Shown here: positions 44,170 through 52,212 of the stretch, in pieces
How the letters are laid out: every line of letters starts with the position of its first letter
Position numbering within the stretch: position 1 is the stretch's first letter
Assembly (NCBI RefSeq): GCF_900111595.1
Contig: NZ_FOHN01000005.1
Coordinates: forward strand, 62,001 to 126,000
DNA: 64,000 nucleotides
Source: [Clostridium] polysaccharolyticum
Lineage (GTDB): Bacteria > Bacillota > Clostridia > Lachnospirales > Lachnospiraceae
Direction of reading: 5' to 3'
The notes under the pieces: model-generated
What the model was told of the DNA's origin: nothing
The model's input: the letters and a program-made list of their open reading frames with translations, nothing else
The model's database searches: none
Made by a program: the position numbers and the translations under genes

Positions 44170-47100
44170 CTAATTCTTTCTTATCATTTTATACAATTCC
44201 AAGGACGCTCCTGCGCTTCCTCCGTACATAAAATAGTAATCTATCTGATCCGTATCTTCTGCACTGATATAAGTTCCATACATCGGAATGCCACAGCACA
44301 TGACGCCACGCTCTGCCGCAATAGCCAGTCCATATCCCTTGTCCGATACAAGGAAAGGCATCCGTAATTTTCTCTTGCCATAAGAAATATACCTCGCCTT
44401 CATATTCATTGGCATCAGTTCCTCACTGGCAAGACCTCTTGCCCAAAGCTTCTCTTTGGCTGGCCACTGGAAGAAATTCCATACCTGTACTTCCTCAATC
44501 TGTCTGGCATCTTTTTCCCTTTCCGCTAAAAGAAGTTTTCCCTCTCGGGTAAAAAATTTAAGAATTCCTTTTTTCTTCTCAATCTGGATCAGCAGTTTTT
44601 CTGTGCCGATCCCTATGGCGTCTTTCGTTTCCTTACACGCCCACTTTGGCTTAGGCTGAGGAGTAATCCACTTTGCATCATCCACTTCTTTAAATTCCCC
44701 CATCTGGCCTTTTCGAAAACGAATCCGAATCACCCGGTCTGAAACTGGCGTAATCCGAAGCATCCCGTAACTGCTTGCAATTTCCGCATAATCCTTATTC
44801 CTATTTAGGAAACGTACCGAAGTATCAATTTTTCCGTGTCCTGCTGGCCGCAGCCTGCTGTTATCTGGAACATCACCAAACTGATATGGAGAATCATTGA
44901 TTTTATCATCTTTGGAACGTTTTCTCCTCACTGGCGTAATTACAGGTTCTTTCTTTTGCTGTCCCTGTACTGCTATTCTTTTCGGACCTGTTCGCCGTTC
45001 TTCTCCTGCAAGGATATCACCTTCCTTCTGTACATATTTGCCCACTTTAGAGATACTTTGAACGATTACCGTTCTAGGTACTTTCTTCTTTTCTGATATC
45101 TCCTCGCTTTGCTTCTCGGAAAGAACATTCATCTTTTTTTCCTCAGAAACCTGTGTACCTATCAAATCTGTCAAATCACCAGTATGCAGGACTGCCAGCT
45201 CATGAAGGGCTCTTGTGGCAGCCACATAAAGAAGCTTAACATGTTCATCATTTGCTGGATACATTTCCTTAGATGGATTCCATAAGAGGACAGCATCAAA
45301 TTCCAGACCTTTTGTATATTCTACTGGAAGAACCATAACCCCACTTGTAAACTCAGCAGTTTCTAAATTACTGTCTGCAAGAGTAATTTTTTCTTGTAAT
45401 TGCCACTGCACTGCCTTTGCTTCTTCTTCATCACGGCAGACAACTGCAATTGTCTCATGTTCTTCTTTCTGCCAGTTTTTAATGGTTTCCAAAACATGTT
45501 CTAGCAATTGTTTCTTATCCTTACATGCTGTAATTGCCACTTCATTTCCATGACGTATTATAGGCTCCACTGGATATATGGCAAAGGTTCCATGACGCAA
45601 AATGCCCGTAGCAAATCTGGAAATTTCAATGGTATTTCGATAGCTTTTCTTAAGCAGTCCAAAGGTATCAAACTTGTTTTTCAGAACCAGATTCTTAAGC
45701 TCCTCCCAGTCATTTAACCCGTATCCGTAGTGAATGTTCTGAGACACATCTCCCATAATGGTATAAGTACAGTCTCTTAAACAGTAGACCAGCGATGCAT
45801 ACGCCATCATTCCAAAATCTTGTGCTTCATCAATGACCACATGGCTTGCCTCCCGAACCAGTTCCGTTTCTTTTATCCGCTTATACAGATACGCAAGGGC
45901 TGCCAAATCATACACATCCAATTCATTACCAGGCAGTTCTACATTTTCCCCTTTCTCATTCTGTCTCTTTAAAAATGTTTCGTACATTTCAAATATAGAA
46001 CCTTTCCACTTTTTCTTGCCAAAGTAGGTTTTGTAGAACCGGCGCATCTCTTTTTTGTCTTCGGGAGTATAAGAAATATCTTTACAGCATATTTCATTTT
46101 CCAGCCTTGCCATGATACGCTCATTGAGCTGCAGTATTTTATTCTGCATAGAGACCTGGACATTTTCTTTGATATAAGTTTCTATTTCTTCTTTTGTAAG
46201 CAGTACACGCTTGGTATGTTCCGTAATTACATCTTCATGAGGAATCTGTTCCCACTCATAGTCAGCCGCAAACTTCTCCAAATCATGAAACCAGCGGTAT
46301 GTTCCTTTTACAACAGCGTTTTCTTCGCCTTTTCTTACGCTTTTTATGGAAAATGTTTTCCCATCCCAGTCTTCGTACATAAGTCTTGTAAACAGCTGTT
46401 CCATTGTCATCTGGAAAATTCCATACACATCCAAATCCGGCAGTACGCTAGTGATATAATTTAACAGAATACGATTGCTTCCTACAATATAGAAATCTTT
46501 TGGAAGAAATTCATTTTCGTAATTATAAAGTATATAAGAAATACGGTGCATGGCTACTGTCGTTTTTCCAGAACCTGCACTTCCCTGGACTACAATATTG
46601 TTACGTGGTGATTTTCGTATAATTATATTCTGTTCTTTTTGAATGGTTGCAATAATTTCGCCTAATACTGCTTTTTTGCTCTTAGCTAAATAACGGGTCA
46701 GCAAATCGTCATTTGCTACCACTTCTGAATCATAGTAATCCATTAGCCTGTCATCTGCTATTTCATAAGTACGTTTTCTTGTCAGTTCAATATCATAGGT
46801 TCCTATATTCCTTACACTATAGCTGCAAGGTCCTAGGGAATTTTCGTAATATACAGCAGCTACAGGTGCCCGCCAGTCGATAACGGAACGCTTGATGGCA
46901 CTTTCCTTTATCCCGACTCTTCCGATATACAGCGCCTCTTGCTTCTGGCTTTTCTCATCCGTAAAATCAATCCGTCCAAAATACGGTTTCTTTCTGGCCT
47001 TCTGGCATCGAAGCAGGTCTTCCTGTGCACTGCTTAAACTTGCCTTTGTATTATTCCAGAAAACCATTGCCTCTTTATCTTTCTCACTATAGGTTTCTAA

Positions 47101-47244
47101 TAATTCATGAAGTTCTCCTGCCAGGTTCTCTACTTCCTGCTTGGCTTGTTCTAGATTGCTCTGTGCAGTATGAATAACCTTTTCTAGCATTTCCTCTTCC
47201 GCTTCTCTGGTAATGCCAGGTAACTCTGAGTTTTGTTCCATCAT
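44170..47244 (-). CDS. HelD-like superfamily 1 helicase fused to a GH31-type N-terminal beta-sandwich domain
   Basis: 1024 residues. 1-85: acidic coiled-coil arm as in HelD. 105-690: split UvrD-type motor with Walker A GSAGSGKTT at 221-229, DEAQDF at 472-477, GDVSQNIHYG, KSYRNT and YVAATRAL. HelD proteins bind RNA polymerase and release stalled complexes. 695-805: charged low-complexity linker. 806-1024: resembles the galactose-mutarotase-like N-terminal domain of family-31 glycosidases (LRITPVSDRVIRIRF, LASEELMPMNMKARY, PFLVSDKGYGLAI, DQIDYYFMYG) and stops where the glycosidase barrel would begin. Start: tandem ATGs after AGGGAG. Domain calls are from motif recall; function of the fusion is unknown. 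Confidence 0.85.
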   Translation of the reverse strand: MMEQNSELPGITREAEEEMLEKVIHTAQSNLEQAKQEVENLAGELHELLETYSEKDKEAMVFWNNTKASLSSAQEDLLRCQKARKKPYFGRIDFTDEKSQKQEALYIGRVGIKESAIKRSVIDWRAPVAAVYYENSLGPCSYSVRNIGTYDIELTRKRTYEIADDRLMDYYDSEVVANDDLLTRYLAKSKKAVLGEIIATIQKEQNIIIRKSPRNNIVVQGSAGSGKTTVAMHRISYILYNYENEFLPKDFYIVGSNRILLNYITSVLPDLDVYGIFQMTMEQLFTRLMYEDWDGKTFSIKSVRKGEENAVVKGTYRWFHDLEKFAADYEWEQIPHEDVITEHTKRVLLTKEEIETYIKENVQVSMQNKILQLNERIMARLENEICCKDISYTPEDKKEMRRFYKTYFGKKKWKGSIFEMYETFLKRQNEKGENVELPGNELDVYDLAALAYLYKRIKETELVREASHVVIDEAQDFGMMAYASLVYCLRDCTYTIMGDVSQNIHYGYGLNDWEELKNLVLKNKFDTFGLLKKSYRNTIEISRFATGILRHGTFAIYPVEPIIRHGNEVAITACKDKKQLLEHVLETIKNWQKEEHETIAVVCRDEEEAKAVQWQLQEKITLADSNLETAEFTSGVMVLPVEYTKGLEFDAVLLWNPSKEMYPANDEHVKLLYVAATRALHELAVLHTGDLTDLIGTQVSEEKKMNVLSEKQSEEISEKKKVPRTVIVQSISKVGKYVQKEGDILAGEERRTGPKRIAVQGQQKKEPVITPVRRKRSKDDKINDSPYQFGDVPDNSRLRPAGHGKIDTSVRFLNRNKDYAEIASSYGMLRITPVSDRVIRIRFRKGQMGEFKEVDDAKWITPQPKPKWACKETKDAIGIGTEKLLIQIEKKKGILKFFTREGKLLLAEREKDARQIEEVQVWNFFQWPAKEKLWARGLASEELMPMNMKARYISYGKRKLRMPFLVSDKGYGLAIAAERGVMCCGIPMYGTYISAEDTDQIDYYFMYGGSAGASLELYKMIRKN

Positions 47245-47262
47245 TTCTCCCTTCCCTGTTTT

Positions 47263-47391
47263 TTATACTATTGTAATCGGGTAGGAGGTAGCGAACACTT
47301 CTGCATACTCTTTCTGTTCCGCAGATACCATTTGCAGATAGTCTTCTATATGAAGTTGTCTGTCCTTAAATCCATCTTTGGTTACATTCAT
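47263..47391 (-). pseudogene. Truncated group II intron reverse transcriptase/maturase
   Basis: 42 codons beginning MNVTKDGFKDRQLHIEDYLQ, which resembles the start of intron-encoded proteins, then TAA at 47263-47265. None of the reverse transcriptase motifs remain. It ends 18 bases before the helicase ATG. Confidence 0.7.
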
Positions 47392-47795
47392 TTACTAACA
47401 CCTCCTAAAGTTCAGTCCTTCCCATTATGTTTGCAACCACAATGGTACTATGACCTCTGCTGACTTCTTGCCATTCGTTGTTACTCACGGATTTCATACT
47501 CTGTTTCCATCCGCTGACGAGACTTCCCTTGGTCCCACACGTTTCTTTCTCTCCATATATCTGCCACATTTACCGCAGTTAATTCCGAGTAGTTATTGGA
47601 CTTTAGTTTATTTTGCAACCTTATCCTTAACTGTAGCCTGATGTGGTTTCTGTTCGTCAGACCAGAGATCTGCCTCCACCTTCCTTCAGATTCCACCTCA
47701 CGATAGACACCCTTGTCTTTGGCTATATCCTTCCCACTACTAGGGGCGAATTAGAGACTTTCACCCATTAGAAACGTGCGCCGCAAGGCGTACAC
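47263..47795 (-). mobile_element. Group II intron, 5-prime half (RNA domains plus start of the maturase gene)
   Basis: Minus strand from GTGTACGCC at 47795. It contains strings I know from clostridial group II introns: TAATGGGTGAAAGTCTC, GTGAGGTGGAATCTGAAGGA, GGTCTGACGAACAGAAACC, GGTAAATGTGGCAGA, GTCATAGTACC and GGGAAGGACTGAAC, followed by GGAGG and the ATG of the maturase at 47391. The intron is cut off about 40 codons into that gene; the 3-prime half and the catalytic domains V and VI are missing. It directly abuts the helicase gene and begins right after a terminator T-run, as group IIC introns do. Confidence 0.8.
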
Positions 47796-47834
47796 AAAAA
47801 AACCGAACCTCATTCCATAATATGAGATTCAGTC
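47796..47834 (-). terminator. Terminator hairpin used as intron target
   Basis: Minus strand ACTGAATCTCAT/ATGAGGTTCGGT stem (two G-T pairs) followed by TTTTTTT and then directly by the intron 5-prime end. It is the second terminator behind aspS. 47835-48012 is otherwise very AT-rich and shows no gene. Confidence 0.8.
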
Positions 47835-48012
47835 CTTTTTTGTCCTGACAATTACCAATTATCTTGCTGTTTAATCCTTTTCTTTGTATTGACTATGTTA
47901 CAATACTAACACAAATTAAACAATTTAACAATATATCATATAATAATTGTATATTTTTTATTATTTTTATATAATAATATATATTATGGTTATAATTGTA
48001 TGTTGCAATTTC

Positions 48013-48055
48013 AAAAAGTGTAGCCACTCTCCTATACCGAATAAACTACACTTTT
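48013..48055 (-). terminator. Terminator of aspS
   Basis: Minus strand AAAAGTGTAG/CTACACTTTT stem with a 22-base loop, followed by TTTTTG. Confidence 0.8.
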
Positions 48056-48113
48056 CATTTTCTATTCTATCATCATGTATTTTTTACTAAACATCATGAC
48101 CGTTCTATCATTC

Positions 48114-49880
48114 TTACGCTTCTTCTTTAGGAAGATTAATCTGAATATGAACATCGTCTAACTGTTTTTGTTCAACAGCAGCAGGTGCTCCCATCATAAT
48201 ATCCTGAGCCTGTTTATTCATTGGGAATGGAATTACCTCACGAATGCTGTCTTCTCCTGCAAGTAACATAACCATTCTGTCAACCCCTGGAGCAATGCCT
48301 GCGTGTGGAGGTGCTCCATAGCAGAATGCGTTGTACATAGCCGGGAATTTTGCTTTCACATCTTCTTCCCCTAAACCAACAATGTTGAAGGCTTTTACCA
48401 TGATTTCAGGATCATGGTTACGAACAGCACCTGAAGATAACTCTACACCATTACATACTAAATCGTACTGGTATGCAAGGATATCAAGCGGTTCCATTGT
48501 CTCAAGAGCTTTCATGGCTCCCTGTGGCATAGAGAATGGGTTGTGGCAGAATTCAATTTCTCCAGACTCTTCACCGATTTCATACATTGGGAAATCAACG
48601 ATCCAGCAGAATTCATAACACTCTTTATCGAAATGTCCCTCTGCTTTCATACCTAACATTCTTCTTAAAACACCAGAGGTTTTCTGTGCGGCACGTTTAT
48701 CCCCTGCAGTTACACCAACAAAATCACCTGCCTGTAATCCTAATGCAGCATCCACTTCCTCTTTAATTGGTGTGAGGAACTTAGAGATACCGCCAACATA
48801 GTTACCGTTTTCATCTACTCTGAACCAGTAAGCTTTATTGCCCGTTTCCATTTCAACATCAGCACACATTTTATCAATTTCTTTTCTAGTTGCAGTAAAG
48901 CCATCTGTTTTAACAGCTTTGATACTATTGCCTGCAAAAGGACCAAACTCTGTTTTTCCAAATACTTCTGTTACATCATTTACAATTAAGTCAATTCTTA
49001 AGTCTGGCTTATCTGTTCCGTATTTTTCTAAAGACTCTAAATAAGGAATTCTTGTAAATGGTGTACCAGAAGCACGGTCATATGTTCCGTATTTTTCAAA
49101 TACTGGAGGAAGAACGGTTTCAATAATCTGGAATACGTCTTCCTGGGAAGCAAATGCCATTTCCATATCCAACTGATAGAATTCCCCTGGAGAACGGTCA
49201 GCTCTTGCATCTTCATCACGAAAACATGGTGCAATCTGGAAGTAACGGTCAAATCCAGATGCCATTAAAATCTGTTTGAACTGCTGTGGAGCCTGTGGCA
49301 AAGCATAGAATTTACCAGGATGATTTCTTGCTGGCACTAAGTAATCTCTTGCTCCTTCTGGAGAAGAACATGTTAAAATAGGAGTTGTAACTTCAATGAA
49401 ATCCAAATCATTCATTCTCTGCCTTAACTCAGCCACAATACGGCTTCTTAACAAAATCTTATCTTTTACTTCAGGATTTCTTAAATCCAAATAACGATAT
49501 TTCAATCTGAAGTTTTCGTCTGCACTTTTAGACTGTCTAACTTCAAATGGAAGTGCATTATAAATGCATTTTCCTAATACTTCAACTCTAGATGGTACTA
49601 CTTCAATTTCACCAGTAGCCATAGAGTCCGTCTTATTGGAACGTTCTCTAACAATACCTTCTACTAATAAAGTAGATTCCTTGTTCACGCCAGCAATGGC
49701 TTCCATCATTTCTTCAGTCTCAAATACGATCTGCGTTACTCCATAAAAATCACGTAATAGCAAAAATCCTAAATTCTTGCTGACTTGTCTCATATTGTCA
49801 TACCAGCCAACTAATGTAACTGTCTTGCCTGCATCCGATACTCTTAGCTGGTCACATGTATGCGTTCTTGATTGCATCAT
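48114..49880 (-). CDS. aspS: Aspartyl-tRNA synthetase
   Basis: 588 residues from the ATG at 49878-49880 (GAGGTAAGTG before it); the open frame upstream is not used. N-terminal anticodon-binding OB fold (LRVSDAGKTVTLVGW), class II catalytic core with motif 2 FRDEDARADR and the bacterial GAD insertion domain, motif 3 GIAPGVDRMVMLL. Typical bacterial length. Monocistronic with a clear promoter; no T-box leader. Confidence 0.97.
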   Translation of the reverse strand: MMQSRTHTCDQLRVSDAGKTVTLVGWYDNMRQVSKNLGFLLLRDFYGVTQIVFETEEMMEAIAGVNKESTLLVEGIVRERSNKTDSMATGEIEVVPSRVEVLGKCIYNALPFEVRQSKSADENFRLKYRYLDLRNPEVKDKILLRSRIVAELRQRMNDLDFIEVTTPILTCSSPEGARDYLVPARNHPGKFYALPQAPQQFKQILMASGFDRYFQIAPCFRDEDARADRSPGEFYQLDMEMAFASQEDVFQIIETVLPPVFEKYGTYDRASGTPFTRIPYLESLEKYGTDKPDLRIDLIVNDVTEVFGKTEFGPFAGNSIKAVKTDGFTATRKEIDKMCADVEMETGNKAYWFRVDENGNYVGGISKFLTPIKEEVDAALGLQAGDFVGVTAGDKRAAQKTSGVLRRMLGMKAEGHFDKECYEFCWIVDFPMYEIGEESGEIEFCHNPFSMPQGAMKALETMEPLDILAYQYDLVCNGVELSSGAVRNHDPEIMVKAFNIVGLGEEDVKAKFPAMYNAFCYGAPPHAGIAPGVDRMVMLLAGEDSIREVIPFPMNKQAQDIMMGAPAAVEQKQLDDVHIQINLPKEEA

Positions 49881-49932
49881 ATCACTTACCTCTTCACTTG
49901 TATTTTGGCTCTTTTCGCCAAAGTCTCTTGTT

Positions 49933-49961
49933 ATTTTAACACTGGAAAAGGTGTATTGCAA
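49933..49961 (-). promoter_or_regulatory. aspS promoter
   Basis: Minus strand TTGCAA (49956-49961), 17-base spacer, TAAAAT (49933-49938). 49962-50119 shows no further feature. Confidence 0.8.
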
Positions 49962-50119
49962 GATGATTTTGTGAATGTAACTGCCTACTTCCAATCTTAT
50001 TCACCTAACTAATTTCAGATATGTAAAATGTTTCCGGCACAAAACTTAACAGACAAAGAGTTTTTTGCAAAATGGATATTAAATTAATACAACGGATATT
50101 GTTAAATATTTAAGATCTG

Positions 50120-50150
50120 AAAGAGGGAGACTGTATTTCTAGCCTCCCCC
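50120..50150 (-). terminator. Terminator of the hsp20 pair
   Basis: Minus strand GGGGGAG/CTCCCTC stem with a short loop and TTTC after it. Confidence 0.65.
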
Positions 50151-50166
50151 TTCTTCTATAATAATC

Positions 50167-50586
50167 CTACTCAATCAGAATATAATGATCTTCTTTCTTC
50201 TCAATTGCCTCTTTCTTAGGAATTCTTAATGCAAGAACGCCATTATCAAATTTCGCCTGAATGTCCTCTTTCGTCACCTGGTCGCCTACATAATAGCTTC
50301 TGCTGCATTTGCCAGTAAAACGTTCTCTGCGGATAAACTGTTCTTCCTTATTTTCTTTAGTCTCCTCTTTGGCTGCTTCAATTGTCAAATAGCCATCTTT
50401 TAGTTCCGCCTTTACTTCTTCTTTTGCATAACCCGGAAGTTCAATTTCCAGCTGATAAAAATCTCCACAGTCAGTAATATCGGTACTCATCTGGTTTACA
50501 GCTTTTTTATATTCAAATGGAACTGAAAACACGGAATCAAATACATCGTCCATAAAGTTATCGTGAAAAATACTTGGCATATACAT
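50167..50586 (-). CDS. Hsp20/alpha-crystallin small heat shock protein (second of pair)
   Basis: 139 residues with an alpha-crystallin domain at about 38-139: DFYQLEIELPGYAKEEVKAELKD split over strands, GYLTIEA, and FDNGVLALRIPKKE near the end. ATP-independent holdase that binds unfolding proteins. AAGGAGG before the ATG. Lies 59 bases after its paralogue under the same CIRCE-controlled promoter. Shares the MSTDITDC/YYVGDQV layout with the partner but differs in the N-terminal arm, so the two may form mixed oligomers. Confidence 0.94.
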   Translation of the reverse strand: MYMPSIFHDNFMDDVFDSVFSVPFEYKKAVNQMSTDITDCGDFYQLEIELPGYAKEEVKAELKDGYLTIEAAKEETKENKEEQFIRRERFTGKCSRSYYVGDQVTKEDIQAKFDNGVLALRIPKKEAIEKKEDHYILIE

Positions 50587-50645
50587 ATGTCATTCCTCCT
50601 TAAATGATTCATATTATTTATTAGGTTTTATTAAAAATGTTCTAA

Positions 50646-51080
50646 TTAGCTGATTGTAATTACATCTGGCTTCATTTGCTCCGAAGTTTTTTTCGGGATG
50701 TGCAAGTGCAGCACTCCATGTCGGCAGGTTGCCTTTACATCTTCCTGTCTAAGGGATGATCCAACGTAAAAGGTTCTTCTGTAGGTTCCTTCATAACGTT
50801 CTTTTCTAATGTATTTCTTAACAATACCCTTTGCAGATCCGTCATAAGATTCCTCCTTGTGGGATGCTTCAATAATTAGGTAACCATCCTTTATACAGGC
50901 TTTAATATCTTCTTTCTGAAATCCTGGCAAGTCAACATCCAGCAGATACATAGAGTCTGTTTCCTTTAAGTCACTTCGCATAATGTAATGCTTCGTCATG
51001 GACAGCATATCTTGAAATGGAAATCCTGCCCTTAATAAATTTGATTTTGTGAAACCTGATCTTTTTAATTCTGGCATCAT
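50646..51080 (-). CDS. Hsp20/alpha-crystallin small heat shock protein (first of pair)
   Basis: 144 residues. Alpha-crystallin domain at about 40-144 with DVDLPGFQKEDIKACIKDGY, RTFYVGSSL and the I-x-I-type end GVLHLHIPKK. AGGAGG lies 11 bases before the first ATG. First gene of the heat-shock pair; tandem Hsp20 copies with different sequence suggest an old duplication. Confidence 0.94.
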   Translation of the reverse strand: MMPELKRSGFTKSNLLRAGFPFQDMLSMTKHYIMRSDLKETDSMYLLDVDLPGFQKEDIKACIKDGYLIIEASHKEESYDGSAKGIVKKYIRKERYEGTYRRTFYVGSSLRQEDVKATCRHGVLHLHIPKKTSEQMKPDVITIS

Positions 51081-51182
51081 TCTAAATCATTCCTCCTATC
51101 TGAAATTTATTTAACTGATACCAGCAAAGCAAGTGATTCGTGGTGAGTCATCTGCTTTTGTTGTTCTCTTTGTTATATATGT

Positions 51183-51211
51183 AATATAACACGTTTTGTT
51201 AGCACTGTCAA
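51183..51211 (-). promoter_or_regulatory. Heat-shock promoter of the hsp20 pair
   Basis: Minus strand TTGACA (51206-51211), 17-base spacer, TATATT (51183-51188). The -35 hexamer lies inside the CIRCE element. Confidence 0.9.
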
Positions 51212-51225
51212 TAGGTGAGTGCTAA
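51199..51225. promoter_or_regulatory. CIRCE element (HrcA operator)
   Basis: TTAGCACTG-N9-GAGTGCTAA, one base away from the consensus TTAGCACTC-N9-GAGTGCTAA. The mismatch is in the arm that also forms the TTGACA -35 hexamer. Bound HrcA would cover the -35. Confidence 0.93.
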
Positions 51226-51240
51226 TTTTTTTTGGTACAC

Positions 51241-51279
51241 ATAACTCAAATTTTCTAGGTATAAATAACTCAATTTCTA
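51241..51279. repeat. Two direct repeats upstream of the SGNH hydrolase gene
   Basis: ATAACTCAAATTTTCTAGG (51241-51259) recurs as ATAACTCAATTTCTAGG from about 51263. They sit just before a weak promoter of the plus-strand gene (TATAAT at 51306-51311, no good -35) and could bind an activator. Confidence 0.45.
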
Positions 51280-51365
51280 GGCTTTTCCATCTTCATTAAT
51301 AGTTGTATAATGCTAATAATTCATTATGAAAACGAAACAGCCAATAAGTTAAGGAGGATTAACAA

Positions 51366-52007
51366 ATGAAAACAATTTCCATTCTAGGGGACTCCTATTC
51401 CACTTATTCTGGATGGATACCTGAAGATTATCATTTCTGGTATGCAGATGAGGGAAATGAGTGTGAAAATAACATGACAAGTGTGGAACAGACCTGGTGG
51501 AGGCTGTTATGCAAAGAACTACAATTAGAATTAATATCCAATTGCAGTTTTAGTGGCAGTACTGTATGCAATACAGGCTATGAGCAGACCGATGCATCCA
51601 CCACTTCTTTTATACATAGAATGAAACGGGAACTGGGTGAAACCCGTGGCTTAGAGAACCAGCCAGATGTGCTTCTGGTTTTTGGTGGCACCAATGATTT
51701 CTGGGCAGGAGTTCCTGTTGGAACAGAGCAGTACAGTAATTGGGACGAGGCATCTTTAAAAACATTTGCCCCTGCCCTTGCTTACTGCTTTGACTACCTT
51801 CGCAAATGGAACCCCGATTCCCAGATCTTTAGCATTGTAAATGATGAAATTACTGGGCCATGCCGTGAAATATTAGACAAAACAGCAAACCATTATGGTA
51901 TCCAGCAGATTCTGCTACATGATATTGAAAAAGAAAACGGCCACCCTAATGCTGATGGCATGATGAAGATAAAAAATCAGGTAAAAGAAATACTGGAAAA
52001 GATATAA
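51366..52007 (+). CDS. SGNH/GDSL-family hydrolase
   Basis: 213 residues; AAGGAGG before the ATG. Block I GDSYS with catalytic S10, block III GGTND at 107-111, and block V histidine in GHPNADG at about 192-198; the expected Asp three before the His is replaced by Asn-Gly context (ENGH), so the dyad may be Ser-His. Probably cytosolic (no signal peptide). Substrates of the family are esters of sugars, lipids or acetylated glycans; not predictable here. Confidence 0.85.
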   Translation: MKTISILGDSYSTYSGWIPEDYHFWYADEGNECENNMTSVEQTWWRLLCKELQLELISNCSFSGSTVCNTGYEQTDASTTSFIHRMKRELGETRGLENQPDVLLVFGGTNDFWAGVPVGTEQYSNWDEASLKTFAPALAYCFDYLRKWNPDSQIFSIVNDEITGPCREILDKTANHYGIQQILLHDIEKENGHPNADGMMKIKNQVKEILEKI

Positions 52008-52026
52008 CAAATTTATCCTTCCACTA

Positions 52027-52056
52027 GGCACCACTAACCATTTTTTTAGTGGTGCC
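52027..52056. repeat. Perfect 11-bp inverted repeat after the SGNH gene
   Basis: GGCACCACTAA/TTAGTGGTGCC with an eight-base T-rich loop. No T-run follows, so it may be an mRNA-stabilising end of the plus-strand transcript. Confidence 0.6.
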
Positions 52057-52081
52057 ACTAGAAATTAAGGAGATACCTTAT

Positions 52082-52122
52082 AAAAAGAGGTATGTAGTGT
52101 ACCAAACTACATACCTCTTTTT
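52082..52122. terminator. Bidirectional terminator between SGNH hydrolase and chemoreceptor
   Basis: Perfect 17-base stem AAAAAGAGGTATGTAGT/ACTACATACCTCTTTTT with a seven-base loop; U-tracts on both strands. Confidence 0.93.
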
Positions 52123-52212
52123 ATATTATCTGGAAGTGTTCATCCTTCTGATATACTGAAAAATATTTCCCTGCTAGTGCAATCAATGAAATATTCTCCA
52201 TAATACTTTCAT

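Noticed and set aside
47481-47696. 71-codon minus-strand open frame inside the intron fragment
   Set aside because: It lies in the structured RNA part of the group II intron, upstream of the maturase start, and has no ribosome site.
49881-49961. Considered a T-box leader for aspS
   Set aside because: The distance from promoter to ATG is about 50 bases and no T-box sequence is present.
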